Shown here: positions 28,086-36,793 of the stretch, in pieces
Layout of the letters: every line of letters starts with the position of its first letter
How positions within the stretch are numbered: position 1 is the first letter of the stretch
NCBI RefSeq assembly: GCF_025370775.1
Contig: NZ_JAMXEX010000008.1
Coordinates: forward strand, 124,001-188,000
Length of the DNA stretch: 64,000 nucleotides
Source of the DNA: Ancylothrix sp. D3o
Lineage (GTDB): Bacteria; Cyanobacteriota; Cyanobacteriia; Cyanobacteriales; Oscillatoriaceae
Direction of reading: 5' to 3'
Translations under genes and position numbers: made by a program
Notes under the pieces: model-generated
Seen by the model: only the letters and a program-made list of their open reading frames with translations
Told to the model about the DNA's origin: nothing
The model's database searches: none

Positions 28086-28513
28086 AATTTTCTTAATCGC
28101 AATCACCAAAAATTTTTACCCTCAAGCTGGCCTAACCTGACATTGTTTCTGACAAGCATAACTCTTGCTTTCGCAGGGCGGCCCTAATTATATCATTTCA
28201 AAAAACATTGATTTGTCAAGTACAATCACCTAAAGAAACAAAGCTAAAAATCAAGAAAAATTGATAGCTGAAAAGCCAGCTTAGGTTTTAATCACCTCGT
28301 TAGGCCGGTGATTGCCAGGCGATTGATCCGCACCTCCTTATTATGGTAAAAAAAACTATATCAGCTTAAGCAGAATTACTCATATCACGATTAATTAAGG
28401 CAAAATACCAACCCAAAAGCTCGAAAAGCCGAACTTAATCAAAAATTAAAGATAACATTTATGGTAATATGTACTATAATTAAAAAAAACAGACCGCCTG
28501 ACGGAACCCCGCC
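28086..28513. other. divergent arsH/pncB regulatory region
   Basis: About 430 bp, AT-rich. It contains the candidate NrtR operator (28459-28479) and a short hairpin AGCTG/CAGCT (28266-28270/28277-28281). No gene is seen. Confidence 0.5.
28459..28480 (+). promoter_or_regulatory. candidate NrtR operator overlapping the pncB -10 box
   Basis: A 21-bp imperfect palindrome of form TTATnGTA-n5-TACnATAA lies 34 bp before pncB. Its right arm contains TATAAT (28475-28480), a probable -10 box, so a bound repressor would block transcription. NrtR is encoded in the same cluster, and NrtR operators are AT-rich palindromes of about this length. The pairing is inference. Confidence 0.5.
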
Positions 28514-29917
28514 ATGAGCATAGCGACCGATCCCACCGGCCCCCTGGCCGAACCAAGACCGCAAGCCGGTAAAAAAGACAACCCAGACCTCAACCTTTAC
28601 CCCGAAGACTACAGCCTGCTCACCGACCTGTACCAGTTGACAATGACAGCCTGCTACATCGGAGAAGGCATAGACCAAAGAAGAGCCAGCTTTGAACTTT
28701 TTGCGCGCCGGCTACCCGAAAACTTCGGCTACCTAATTGCAATGGGACTGGCCCAAGCCCTAGACTACCTCGAACAACTGCACTTTACCGGCGAACAAAT
28801 CGCAGCCCTGCAAGCCACCGGCATCTTCAGCGACGCCCCAGATCGCTTTTGGACAATCTTAGCCGAAGGCCGGTTCACAGGCGATATATGGGCAGTACCC
28901 GAAGGCACAGCAATTTTTCCCTACGAACCCATTTTGCGAGTCGAAGCCCCCCTCTGGCAAGCCCAACTCGTCGAAACCTACCTGCTCAACACCCTCAACT
29001 ACCAAACCCTGATCGCCACAAAAGCCGCACGATTGCGCGACGTAGCCGGCCCTGGAGCCACTTTATATGAATTTGGTACCCGGCGAGCCTTCAGCCCCCA
29101 AGGCTCCCTGTGGGCCGCCAGAGCCGCCTTAGCCGCAGGAATAGACAACACCTCAAACGTCCTCGCCGCCCTCAAACTAGGCCGCAAGCCCGCCGGCACA
29201 ATGGCCCACTCCCTAATTATGGCCCTCACCGCCACCCAAGGCACCGAAGGGCAAGCCTTTAGCGCCTTTCATCACTACTTCCCCGGCGCCCCCCTACTGA
29301 TCGACACCTACGACACCATCGAAGCCGCCCGCATCCTAGCCCAAAAACTGCAAGCCGGAGAAATTGAACTCCGGGGAGTCAGAATAGACTCAGGAGATTT
29401 AGTCACAATTTCCCAAAAAGTCAGAACCTTATTACCTGGAATTCCTATATTTGCCAGCGGCGATCTTGATGAATGGGAAATTGCTAGATTGCAAAGTGCC
29501 GGTGCCAAAATAAACGGCTATGGACTAGGCACAAAATTAGTCACCGGCCCCCCCGTTAATGGCGTGTACAAATTAGTCGAAATCGAAGGAATACCTGTTA
29601 TGAAAAAATCCCAAGGCAAAGGCAGTTATCCTGGCCGCAAACAAATTTACCGCCATTATGAAAACGGCCAAATTGTTGCTGAAGAATTAGGTTTAATAAG
29701 CGAAAAATCGCCAACAGAAGAAAGCGGCTTATTACAATTAGTTTTCAAAGAAGGAAAACGCCTAGAACCAACAGAACCCCTAGAACTAATAGCCCAACGT
29801 ACAGCTAACTCTGTCGCCAGCCTACCCCCCCTAATTCGCCGATTAAAAAAACCGGCAAGTATAGAAGTAAAATTATCAGCCGGTTTGCAAGATTTAATCG
29901 CTCAAATAAGTCCTTAG
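28514..29917 (+). CDS. pncB: nicotinate phosphoribosyltransferase
   Basis: Salvage enzyme that makes nicotinate mononucleotide from nicotinate and PRPP with ATP. The 467-residue protein has the N-terminal LLTDLYQLTMTACYIGEG block (about 35-52), GPGATLYEFGTRRAFSPQGS (about 179-198) that contributes the phosphoribosyl site, HSLIMAL (about 236), DTYDTIEAARI and the RIDSGDL motif (about 294). These mark the long NAPRTase type. It opens the NAD cluster and is followed by nadD after about 100 bp. It is probably repressed by NrtR through the upstream palindrome. Confidence 0.95.
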   Translation: MSIATDPTGPLAEPRPQAGKKDNPDLNLYPEDYSLLTDLYQLTMTACYIGEGIDQRRASFELFARRLPENFGYLIAMGLAQALDYLEQLHFTGEQIAALQATGIFSDAPDRFWTILAEGRFTGDIWAVPEGTAIFPYEPILRVEAPLWQAQLVETYLLNTLNYQTLIATKAARLRDVAGPGATLYEFGTRRAFSPQGSLWAARAALAAGIDNTSNVLAALKLGRKPAGTMAHSLIMALTATQGTEGQAFSAFHHYFPGAPLLIDTYDTIEAARILAQKLQAGEIELRGVRIDSGDLVTISQKVRTLLPGIPIFASGDLDEWEIARLQSAGAKINGYGLGTKLVTGPPVNGVYKLVEIEGIPVMKKSQGKGSYPGRKQIYRHYENGQIVAEELGLISEKSPTEESGLLQLVFKEGKRLEPTEPLELIAQRTANSVASLPPLIRRLKKPASIEVKLSAGLQDLIAQISP

Positions 29918-30020
29918 TCCTTAACCAAGAACAAATGACATGATAACCAATTTAGGGCCGGTGCCACTCTTTGGCGCAGATATATGTAGACCTTGAAAAA
30001 CGACAAATAACCAATTACTT

Positions 30021-30587
30021 ATGACTAAAATCGCCTTATTTGGAACCAGCGCCGATCCGCCAACAACCGGCCACCAAAAAATCCTAACTTGGCTTTCGCA
30101 ACACTTTGACAGTGTAGCAGTATGGGCATCCGACAACCCATTTAAAGCCCATCAAACCCCCCTAGAACACCGGCAAACAATGCTGTGGTTACTAATAGAA
30201 CATATCACCCCAAAACCAGAAAATATCACCTTATATCCAGACCTAAGCCATTCTCGAACCATAATAACCGTTGAACAAGCCAAACAAAAATGGCCCCAAG
30301 CCGAATTTACTTTAGTCATCGGATCAGACTTATTAAATCAATTGCCACGCTGGTATCGTGCCGAAGATTTATTGCAGCAAGTTAAGCTATTAATAATCCC
30401 ACGCCCAGGATATGCAATTGACGACTTTTCCCGATTGCAGGAACTTAGAGAAAAGAAAGCAAAATTTGAGATAGCCAGCATAAAAGGTTTGGCAGTATCA
30501 TCAACAGAGTATCGAGAAAAAGGTGCATCGGAAGTCTTAACGGCGCCGGTGGAAGACTATATCCATAAACAAAAATTGTATGTATGA
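30021..30587 (+). CDS. nadD: nicotinate-nucleotide adenylyltransferase
   Basis: Adenylates nicotinate mononucleotide to nicotinate adenine dinucleotide. The nucleotidyltransferase motif is FGTSADPPTTGHQ (residues 7-19, with TxGH as the HxGH equivalent). The second conserved motif appears in the ISSTE-like AVSSTEYREKG near 158-168. Blocks such as NPFKAHQTPLEHRQTML and LVIGSDLLNQLPRWYRAEDLL match NadD. The stop codon overlaps the nrtR start (ATGA), indicating translational coupling. Functional neighbours pncB and nadE flank the pair. Confidence 0.94.
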   Translation: MTKIALFGTSADPPTTGHQKILTWLSQHFDSVAVWASDNPFKAHQTPLEHRQTMLWLLIEHITPKPENITLYPDLSHSRTIITVEQAKQKWPQAEFTLVIGSDLLNQLPRWYRAEDLLQQVKLLIIPRPGYAIDDFSRLQELREKKAKFEIASIKGLAVSSTEYREKGASEVLTAPVEDYIHKQKLYV

Positions 30588-31330
30588 CGGGACGCGAACT
30601 TAAAAAAATGCCGGTGCCGGTAAAAAGACAACTCCTCGCCGACTTTAAAGTAGGCGTAGATAACGTTATATTCTCCGTCGATACCGCCCAAAACCGGCTG
30701 CTAGTGCTATTAGTAATGCGCCCCGATGAACCCTATTTAGGACAATGGTGCTTACCAGGTACATTAGTACGACAAGGAGAATCATTAGAAGACGCAGCCT
30801 ACCGAATTTTAGCCGAAAAAATTCGCGTTAAAAATCTCTATTTAGAACAACTTTACACCTTTGGAGGGCCAGGAAGAGATCCCAGAGAATCACCCGAATC
30901 ATTTGGGCAAAGATACTTAGCCGTGAGTTATTTTGCCCTAGTAAGATTTGAAGAAGCCGAACTGATCGCAAACGGACTAACCGGCATAGCATGGTATCCC
31001 CTTGAACACATACCAACTTTAGCCTTTGATCACAACCAAATCCTACAATATGGCTACCGCCGTTTGCGAAATAAACTAGAATATAGCCCAATAGCCTTTG
31101 AAGTATTACCCGAAGTATTCACTTTGGGAGATATCTATCAACTGTACACAATCATTTTAGGAGAAAACTTCTCAGACTACTCTAATTTTAGAAGCCGACT
31201 TTTAAAGCTAGGCTTTTTATCAGACACCGGCGTAAAAGTCAGCAGAGGCGCAGGCAGGCCGGCCAGTCTCTACCGCTTTGATGCCCAAGCCTTTGCACCT
31301 TTAAAAGACAAACCCCTAGTATTCATATAA
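30584..31330 (+). CDS. nrtR: NrtR, Nudix-related regulator of NAD metabolism
   Basis: Repressor with an N-terminal Nudix-like domain that senses ADP-ribose and a C-terminal winged helix (248 residues). The Nudix box region GTLVRQGESLEDAAYRILAE (about 66-85) lacks the catalytic glutamates of REUxEE: the segment reads RILAEK, so hydrolysis is unlikely, as expected for a sensor. The winged-helix part ends with RGAGRPASLYRFD (about 220-232), the typical NrtR C-terminal signature. Cotranslated with nadD; the candidate operator at pncB fits local feedback control of the whole cluster. Confidence 0.92.
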   Translation: MTGRELKKMPVPVKRQLLADFKVGVDNVIFSVDTAQNRLLVLLVMRPDEPYLGQWCLPGTLVRQGESLEDAAYRILAEKIRVKNLYLEQLYTFGGPGRDPRESPESFGQRYLAVSYFALVRFEEAELIANGLTGIAWYPLEHIPTLAFDHNQILQYGYRRLRNKLEYSPIAFEVLPEVFTLGDIYQLYTIILGENFSDYSNFRSRLLKLGFLSDTGVKVSRGAGRPASLYRFDAQAFAPLKDKPLVFI

Positions 31331-31361
31331 AACCCCCACAGCACATACCCACGTTGAAGTC

Positions 31362-31428
31362 AGAAACCCGGTTTTTTCGTGGATTTCTCTTTGATAATCT
31401 TTGATTTTTATGAGAAACCCGGTTTCTT
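31362..31428. repeat. two copies of the AGAAACCCGGTTTCT palindrome
   Basis: Copies at 31362-31375 (AGAAACCCGGTTTT) and 31413-31427 (AGAAACCCGGTTTCT) between nrtR and nadE, each followed by T residues, so they may attenuate transcription into nadE. Further copies lie at 33151-33167, 33225-33240 and 46755-46769. Confidence 0.8.
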
Positions 31429-31474
31429 TTTGTAAGTTCAAAAAACCAGCTAAAAAACCCTTGAAAAACAAACC

Positions 31475-33145
31475 ATGAAAATAACAATAGCCCAACTCAA
31501 CCCCATCATAGGCGACATTACCGGCAACACCGAAAAAATATTAACCGCCGCAAAAAACGCCGCCAAAACCGGCAGCCGTCTCCTTCTCACCCCCGAACTA
31601 TCCCTCAGCGGATATCCCCCCAGAGATTTATTATTAGACCCCTGCTTTGTAGAAACAATGCAAAGCCATCTACAACAACTTGCCGCCGAACTTCCCCCAA
31701 ATATAGCCGTACTCGTAGGAACCGTTGACCTCAACAGCAAAGCCAGCATCACCGGCGGCAAAACCCTCTTTAACAGCATCGCCTTACTTGACAACAATCA
31801 AATCAAGCAAATATTCCACAAAAGACTACTCCCGACTTACGATGTTTTCGACGAACACCGCTATTTTGAACCAGGCGGAGAAAGCAACTTTTTTAACCTC
31901 GATAACCTCAAAATAGGCGTAACAATTTGTGAGGATTTATGGAACGATGAGCAATTTTGGGGTAAGCGCAGTTACACAGCAAACCCCATCGCCGACTTAG
32001 CCGAAATTGCTGTTGATTTAATCGTAAATTTATCCGCCTCACCCTACAGCGTAAATAAGCATAAAGTGCGCCAAGAAATGCTGCACCACTGCGCCACAAG
32101 ATTTCAAATTCCGATTATTTATGCCAATCAAATCGGCGGTAATGATGACTTAATTTTTGATGGCTGTAGTGTAGCCTATAATCGTGCTGGGGAAATGGTG
32201 TTTCGTGGTGCAGCATTTGAAGAAGATTTAGCGGAAATAGAATTTGAAGAACAACAAAAAGATTTATTAAAAGCCAACATCGCCAGCATCGCTAATAATG
32301 AAAACGAGGAAATGTTTTCGGCGCTGGTTTTGGGTGTGCGAGATTATGCCAAAAAATGCGGTTTCAAAAAAGTTGTTTTGGGGTTAAGTGGTGGGATTGA
32401 TTCATCTTTAGTTGCAGCCATTGCGGCGGAAGCTTTAGGTGCAGAAAATGTCTTAGGCGTGTTAATGCCTTCTCCTTATAGTTCAGATCATTCTATTACA
32501 GATGCCCTTAAACTTGCGGAAAGTTTAGGAATGAAAACCCAAACTTTGCCGATTGGCGATTTAATGCAAGATTATGATAAAACTTTGGCAGAAATGTTTA
32601 CCGGCACTGCTTTCGGACTTGCTGAAGAAAATATCCAATCTCGAATTCGCGGAAATTTGTTAATGGCGGTGTCTAATAAGTTTGGGCATTTGCTGTTATC
32701 CACCGGCAACAAATCAGAAATGGCAGTGGGATATTGCACGCTTTACGGTGATATGAATGGCGGTTTGGCAGCGATAGCAGATGTGCCAAAAACACGAGTT
32801 TATAAAATTTGCCGGTGGTTAAATGACTTTCAGGGACGGGAAATTATTCCCGAAAATGTGATTACAAAAGCGCCTAGTGCTGAGTTAAAACCAGGGCAGA
32901 AAGATCAAGACTCTTTGCCCGAATATGAGGTTTTAGATGACATTTTAAATCGCTTGATTCACAACCATGAATCACCCACTCAAATTGTAGCAGCGGGACA
33001 TGATGCTGCGACGGTGGAAAGGGTGGCAAGGTTGGTGAAAATTGCGGAGTTTAAACGCCGGCAAGCACCACCAGGATTAAAGGTTACAGATCGCGCTTTT
33101 GGTACCGGTTGGCGGATGCCGGTGGCGAGTCGGCGGGGGTGTTAG
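31475..33145 (+). CDS. nadE: glutamine-dependent NAD+ synthetase
   Basis: Final NAD step: amidates nicotinate adenine dinucleotide. The 556-residue, two-domain protein has an N-terminal carbon-nitrogen hydrolase (about 1-265) with the Glu in TPELSLSGYPPRD, the Lys in FHKRLLPTYDVFDEHRYF, and the nucleophile Cys in GVTICEDLW. The C-terminal synthetase (about 275-556) has the PP-loop LGLSGGIDSSLVAAI (about 308-322), LSTGNKSEMAVGY and KAPSAELKPGQKDQDSLP. Ammonia is channelled between the domains in this class. It follows nrtR by 145 bp containing two palindromic repeats. Confidence 0.96.
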   Translation: MKITIAQLNPIIGDITGNTEKILTAAKNAAKTGSRLLLTPELSLSGYPPRDLLLDPCFVETMQSHLQQLAAELPPNIAVLVGTVDLNSKASITGGKTLFNSIALLDNNQIKQIFHKRLLPTYDVFDEHRYFEPGGESNFFNLDNLKIGVTICEDLWNDEQFWGKRSYTANPIADLAEIAVDLIVNLSASPYSVNKHKVRQEMLHHCATRFQIPIIYANQIGGNDDLIFDGCSVAYNRAGEMVFRGAAFEEDLAEIEFEEQQKDLLKANIASIANNENEEMFSALVLGVRDYAKKCGFKKVVLGLSGGIDSSLVAAIAAEALGAENVLGVLMPSPYSSDHSITDALKLAESLGMKTQTLPIGDLMQDYDKTLAEMFTGTAFGLAEENIQSRIRGNLLMAVSNKFGHLLLSTGNKSEMAVGYCTLYGDMNGGLAAIADVPKTRVYKICRWLNDFQGREIIPENVITKAPSAELKPGQKDQDSLPEYEVLDDILNRLIHNHESPTQIVAAGHDAATVERVARLVKIAEFKRRQAPPGLKVTDRAFGTGWRMPVASRRGC

Positions 33146-33194
33146 TAGCCAAGAAACCGAGTTTCTTAAACCCGAAAAAATAGACGTACAGTAC

Positions 33195-33240
33195 AGACGT
33201 TCCGCCGGAACGTCTCTACAAATTAGAAACCCGGTTTCTT
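33195..33240. repeat. adjacent AGACGTTCC palindrome and AGAAACCCGGTTTCTT palindrome
   Basis: AGACGTTCC/GGAACGTCT (33195-33203/33207-33215) is followed by AGAAACCCGGTTTCTT (33225-33240), directly after nadE. Two different interspersed families sit side by side. Confidence 0.75.
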
Positions 33241-33311
33241 AAACTTTTGTCAAAAAAGGCGAGGACTCCACCGGCCAGCTAAAATCCAAATCAACCCCAC
33301 GAAAATTAGCT

Positions 33312-33557
33312 ATGTCTCTCACCATCCCCGATGACTTCTTGCAAGCAGCCAAAATCACCGAAGAAGAATTAAAACTCGAAATAGCTATTCTGCTTTATCA
33401 ACAAAAAAAAATCAGCATCGCCAAAGCTCGCCTTTTTGCAGGAATCAACGTTTTACAATTTCAAAAAGAACTTGCCAACCGGGGAATTAACCTAGACTAT
33501 GAACCAGAAGACCGGCAAGCCGATATTGAAACTCTGCGGAGACTCGGCCAATGGTAA
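33312..33557 (+). CDS. UPF0175-family protein (antitoxin-like)
   Basis: 81-residue protein, MSLTIPDDFLQAAKITEEEL onward, with the UPF0175 pattern of a helical core (KLEIAILLYQQKKISIAKA, ARLFAGINVLQFQKELANRG) that forms a DNA-binding ribbon or HTH. Such proteins are usually antitoxins next to a PIN/DUF3368 toxin; here no toxin is adjacent on either side. It may be an orphan regulator or the relic of a pair. Confidence 0.75.
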   Translation: MSLTIPDDFLQAAKITEEELKLEIAILLYQQKKISIAKARLFAGINVLQFQKELANRGINLDYEPEDRQADIETLRRLGQW

Positions 33558-33644
33558 ACCAATTGTAAATTTATAACTAACCCTCGGCAACCGGCCCCAC
33601 GCACCACTATCATAAAAAACAAGAATCAAAGGAGCTAACAGACC

Positions 33645-34187
33645 GTGAGCCAAACCGACATCCAAGCCCTACAAGCAGAAAACGCCCAACTCAAAGAAGA
33701 ACTGCAAATGCGCGAGCAACTCGTGCAACAACTTTCTCAAGAACTGTTTCGCCTCGTCAAAGGCAAACCGCAATTCATCCCCCAACCCGAATTTACCGAA
33801 CAACACAAAGCCCAACTCAATAGTCTGCGTGAACAAATCGAAGGCTTAGAACAACAAGTTACCTTCTATCAAGAACAAATTTCTCAACGCGACTCAGAAA
33901 TTTATAGCCTGCGTCATTCTGTCACCGAACTAACAGACCGTGCCAGAATGTTAGAGCAAGTCGTCCAAGAACTCCCCAACGTCTACCGCGACAAATTTGC
34001 CGAACGCATGGCGCCGGTTAAAGAAAAAGTCGAAGCCCTCCAAAAAGAAAACCGCCAACTCCACGCCGAACTGCAAAGCGTCAGCTACCGGCTTGCTGTC
34101 CGTAACCGCAAAGTAGGAGGCAAACTAGACCTCCCCAAACTCACCGGCAACGGCAACCTCGATCTTCCCTCCTTTGGCAACGCCTAA
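33645..34187 (+). CDS. coiled-coil protein of unknown function
   Basis: 180 residues, nearly all coiled coil: an amphipathic Leu/Gln/Glu-rich segment at about 5-40, a second at 58-105 (REQIEGLEQQVTFYQEQISQ) and a third at 125-150 (KEKVEALQKENRQLHAELQS). The basic C-terminus ends with LPKLTGNGNLDLPSFGNA. It starts with GTG, preceded by AAGGAG at the correct distance, so the start is well supported. No function is recognised; filament or division scaffolding is possible but unproven. Confidence 0.8.
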   Translation: MSQTDIQALQAENAQLKEELQMREQLVQQLSQELFRLVKGKPQFIPQPEFTEQHKAQLNSLREQIEGLEQQVTFYQEQISQRDSEIYSLRHSVTELTDRARMLEQVVQELPNVYRDKFAERMAPVKEKVEALQKENRQLHAELQSVSYRLAVRNRKVGGKLDLPKLTGNGNLDLPSFGNA

Positions 34188-34208
34188 TTTTTCTATCTCC
34201 CGAAAATG

Positions 34209-34234
34209 CGAAATGCCGGTATAACCCCCGGCAT
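34209..34234 (+). terminator. ATGCCGG/CCGGCAT hairpin
   Basis: ATGCCGG (34213-34219) pairs with CCGGCAT (34228-34234) just after the coiled-coil gene. No T-run follows, so termination would be weak. Confidence 0.4.
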
Positions 34235-34249
34235 TCTCCCAAAATATAC

Positions 34250-34278
34250 TTGACAAATTTACCCACATCTGCTATAAA
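34250..34278 (+). promoter_or_regulatory. strong sigma-70-type promoter, antisense to the STAS gene
   Basis: TTGACA (34250-34255), a 17-bp spacer and TATAAA (34273-34278) give an almost ideal promoter on the plus strand. The next plus-strand gene is about 580 bp away, and the transcript would run across the whole minus-strand STAS gene. Confidence 0.55.
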
Positions 34279-34288
34279 AATATCCTTT

Positions 34289-34630
34289 CTACGCTCCCAC
34301 CAAAATCGGCGGATTTTCCACCCATTCCCGGCCCTCAAAAATCTCAAAAACCCGGTCAAGCTGAGTAATTTCAAAAATCAAGCGTACTGTGGGCTTCACA
34401 TTACACAAAACCAACCGGCAACTTCCCTGCCGCGCTAAACGCAACCCCCTCACCAAAGACAACAACCCTCGACTATCAACAAAAACCACATCCGTCATAT
34501 CCACCAACCAAACACCCTCAGACCGCGACACAAGCGCCGCTATTGTTTCATAAAAAAGCAGGCCAGTTATAGCATCAAGACGGGGCGGAGGTTCCAAAAT
34601 AACAGCATTATTTACATGGGTGGATAGCAT
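34289..34630 (-). CDS. STAS-domain anti-sigma-factor antagonist-like protein
   Basis: 113-residue SpoIIAA-type regulator. The core VWLVDMTDVVFVDSRGLLSLVRG carries the phosphorylatable Ser at residue 53 (FVDSRGL), followed by the RLVLCNVKPTVRLIFEIT strand-helix. In this family, phosphorylation by a partner-switch kinase controls binding to an anti-sigma factor. The ATG at 34630 is preferred over the Met at 34678, as it gives a normal STAS N-terminus and is preceded by AGGGG. No kinase or phosphatase partner is adjacent. A strong promoter on the opposite strand begins just past its stop. Confidence 0.85.
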   Translation of the reverse strand: MLSTHVNNAVILEPPPRLDAITGLLFYETIAALVSRSEGVWLVDMTDVVFVDSRGLLSLVRGLRLARQGSCRLVLCNVKPTVRLIFEITQLDRVFEIFEGREWVENPPILVGA

Positions 34631-34861
34631 ACTTTTTACCCCTAAAGATAGGTTACTTTTAAACAGCCAAAAATTCAAAATAGAATATCAACCCTGATAT
34701 TACTAACATCTAATAAATTGCGCCCGAAACTATTGCCCCTCATCACAGCAAACCCGTGATTTCCATCACAAGCCAGCCCTTCACCTATCAAAGCAGCTTA
34801 CAGCGGTGGCAATATGTTACAAAATAATAAAAAATCTAACTAAATATGAAGGCTCCAGTCA

Positions 34862-35488
34862 ATGTCCTTTGAATTTATCTCCCTCGAAAAAATCCAAGAA
34901 ATCGCCCATCATTACGGATATTTCGCAGTATTTCTGGGAATTCTCCTCGAAAACCTGGGCTTACCCCTCCCCGGCGAAACTATCACCCTAGCCGGTGGCT
35001 TCCTGGCCGGCAGCGGCGAACTCAACTACTGGTTTGTACTCGGCTCAGCGATCCTCGGTGCCTCCATCGGCGGTAGCATTGGATATGGGCTTGGTAGATA
35101 CGGTGGTTGGCCCTTACTCCTCGCCTTTGGCAAACTCTTCCGCATCAAAGAAAAGAAACTGCTAGAACTCAAAGAAAAATTCAGCGAAAACGCCGGCAAA
35201 ACCGTATTCGTCGGACGCTTTCTCGCCCTCTTACGCATCGTTGCCAGTCCTCTTGCCGGCATCGCCGGAATGCCTTTTCTCAAATTTATGGCTTATAACT
35301 TGGCCGGTGCCGCCGCTTGGGCAAGTGTAATGGTCTCTATTTCATTTTTTGCCGGTCGTGTCGTCCCCCTTGAGCAACTTGTCTCCTGGGCCGCAAAATT
35401 TGGCGTTGCTGCCCTCCTCCTCGTCGTCGCCTGGATCGTAGTTCCTCTCTGGTTAGAATCTCGCGCTGCTGCCGGTGAAGAAGAATAA
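34862..35488 (+). CDS. DedA-family membrane protein
   Basis: 208 residues. It has the DedA/SNARE-associated pattern: re-entrant hydrophobic segment at about 20-45 (YFAVFLGILLENLGLPLPGE), GASIGGSIGYGLGRYGGWP, FVGRFLALLRIVASPLAGIAGM (the conserved FxxRF/xxR segment), and C-terminal transmembrane segments at about 140-200. Recent work links DedA proteins to lipid-carrier (undecaprenyl phosphate or phospholipid) flipping; the exact substrate here is unknown. It is a single gene after a 180-bp spacer. Confidence 0.9.
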   Translation: MSFEFISLEKIQEIAHHYGYFAVFLGILLENLGLPLPGETITLAGGFLAGSGELNYWFVLGSAILGASIGGSIGYGLGRYGGWPLLLAFGKLFRIKEKKLLELKEKFSENAGKTVFVGRFLALLRIVASPLAGIAGMPFLKFMAYNLAGAAAWASVMVSISFFAGRVVPLEQLVSWAAKFGVAALLLVVAWIVVPLWLESRAAAGEEE

Positions 35489-35517
35489 ATATCCCAAACA
35501 AGGGCCGGCACATTTGT

Positions 35518-35549
35518 CCCGCCTGCGATTGGCGATTGGCGCAGGCGGG
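35518..35549. repeat. CCCGCCTGCG palindrome
   Basis: CCCGCCTGCG (35518-35527) is perfectly inverted at 35540-35549, with a partial third copy (AAGCCTGCGCTACAGGGG) just after. It lies between the convergent dedA and argG genes and looks like an interspersed palindromic element. Confidence 0.7.
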
Positions 35550-35590
35550 AAGCCTGCGCTACAGGGGAACAGTCCCCAGCTTTTTCTCAC

Positions 35591-36793
35591 CTAGCCGCGA
35601 GTTTTTTCAGACCAAACACGAGTAGGAAGACCCCAAACATAAATAAAGCCTTCCGCAGCCTTGTGATCAAACTTATCCTCAGCCCCATAGGTTGCCAAAT
35701 CAGGCGTATAAAGCGAATTATCCGACTGGCGGCCTACAATCGTCGCATTGCCCTTAAACAACTTCAAGCGAACCGTACCGCTCACCCGTTCCTGAGTCTG
35801 ATCAATAAACCCATCCAAAGCAGCTTTTAGCGGACTGTACCACAAGCCGTTATAAATCAACTTTGCGTAAGTTTCCTCAATACCCCGCTTATAGTGGCTC
35901 ACATCCGCAGTCAAACACAAACTTTCAATATCCCGGTGTGCTTGAATTAGCACCAACAACGCCGGCACCTCATAAATTTCGCGGGATTTAATACCCACCA
36001 GCCGGTTTTCCACCATGTCAATGCGACCGACACCGTGCTTACCCACCACTTCATTCAACTGGGTAATTAACTCAATCCCCGATAAAGTTTGACCATTCAA
36101 ACTTACCGGATTACCCTTTTCAAAACCAATCTCTACATAATCCGGCTCATTCGGAGTATCCGCAATAGCCTTAGTCATCGCATAAATTTCTTCTGGGGGT
36201 TCAGTCCAGGGGTCTTCCAACGGGCCGGCCTCAATACTGCGTCCGAGCAAATTGCGGTCAATACTAAACGGCGAAGACTTTTTCACCGGCGTCGGGATGC
36301 CAAAACGCTCACCATAAGCAATCGTTTCCTCACGACTCATCCCCCATTCGCGGGCCGGTGCAAGAACCTTTATATTAGGATTCAACGCCGCAATAGACAC
36401 ATCAAAACGCACCTGATCATTACCCTTGCCGGTGCAACCATGCGCCACCGCATCCGCACCATATTTTTCAGCCGCCTCCACCAACAACTTCGCAATCAAC
36501 GGACGAGCCAACGCCGTAGAAAGCGGATAGCGATTTTCATAAAGCGCATTGGCACGAATTGCCGCAAAAGCGTAATCTTTGACAAAACTTTCTTGGGCAT
36601 TTTCCACCAGAGACACACTTGCGCCTGATTTCAAAGCCTTTTCCTTAATGGGCCCTAGTTCCTCTCCCTGGCCTAAATCCGCAGCCAGCGTAATAACTTC
36701 CTCAACTCCCCACTCCTCTTTCAGATAAGGGATACAGACAGAGGTATCGACCCCGCCCGAATATGCCAGCACAACTTTGGTAGCGCGTCCCAT
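35591..36793 (-). CDS. argG: argininosuccinate synthase
   Basis: Joins citrulline and aspartate with ATP in arginine synthesis. The 400-residue length is typical of the type I enzyme. The ATP pyrophosphatase PP-loop is [15 protein letters not shown] (residues 9-23). [13 protein letters not shown] (about 118-130), the [18 protein letters not shown] block and the APAREW segment complete the citrulline and aspartate sites. Start and stop agree with the family. It is a minus-strand single gene, divergent from the multi-PAS kinase across 660 bp. Confidence 0.98.
   Translation of the reverse strand: MGRATKVVLAYSGGVDTSVCIPYLKEEWGVEEVITLAADLGQGEELGPIKEKALKSGASVSLVENAQESFVKDYAFAAIRANALYENRYPLSTALARPLIAKLLVEAAEKYGADAVAHGCTGKGNDQVRFDVSIAALNPNIKVLAPAREWGMSREETIAYGERFGIPTPVKKSSPFSIDRNLLGRSIEAGPLEDPWTEPPEEIYAMTKAIADTPNEPDYVEIGFEKGNPVSLNGQTLSGIELITQLNEVVGKHGVGRIDMVENRLVGIKSREIYEVPALLVLIQAHRDIESLCLTADVSHYKRGIEETYAKLIYNGLWYSPLKAALDGFIDQTQERVSGTVRLKLFKGNATIVGRQSDNSLYTPDLATYGAEDKFDHKAAEGFIYVWGLPTRVWSEKTRG

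Noticed and set aside
28465-28474. NtcA site (GTA-n8-TAC)
   Set aside because: The spacing between GTA and TAC is wrong; the wider palindrome fits NrtR better.
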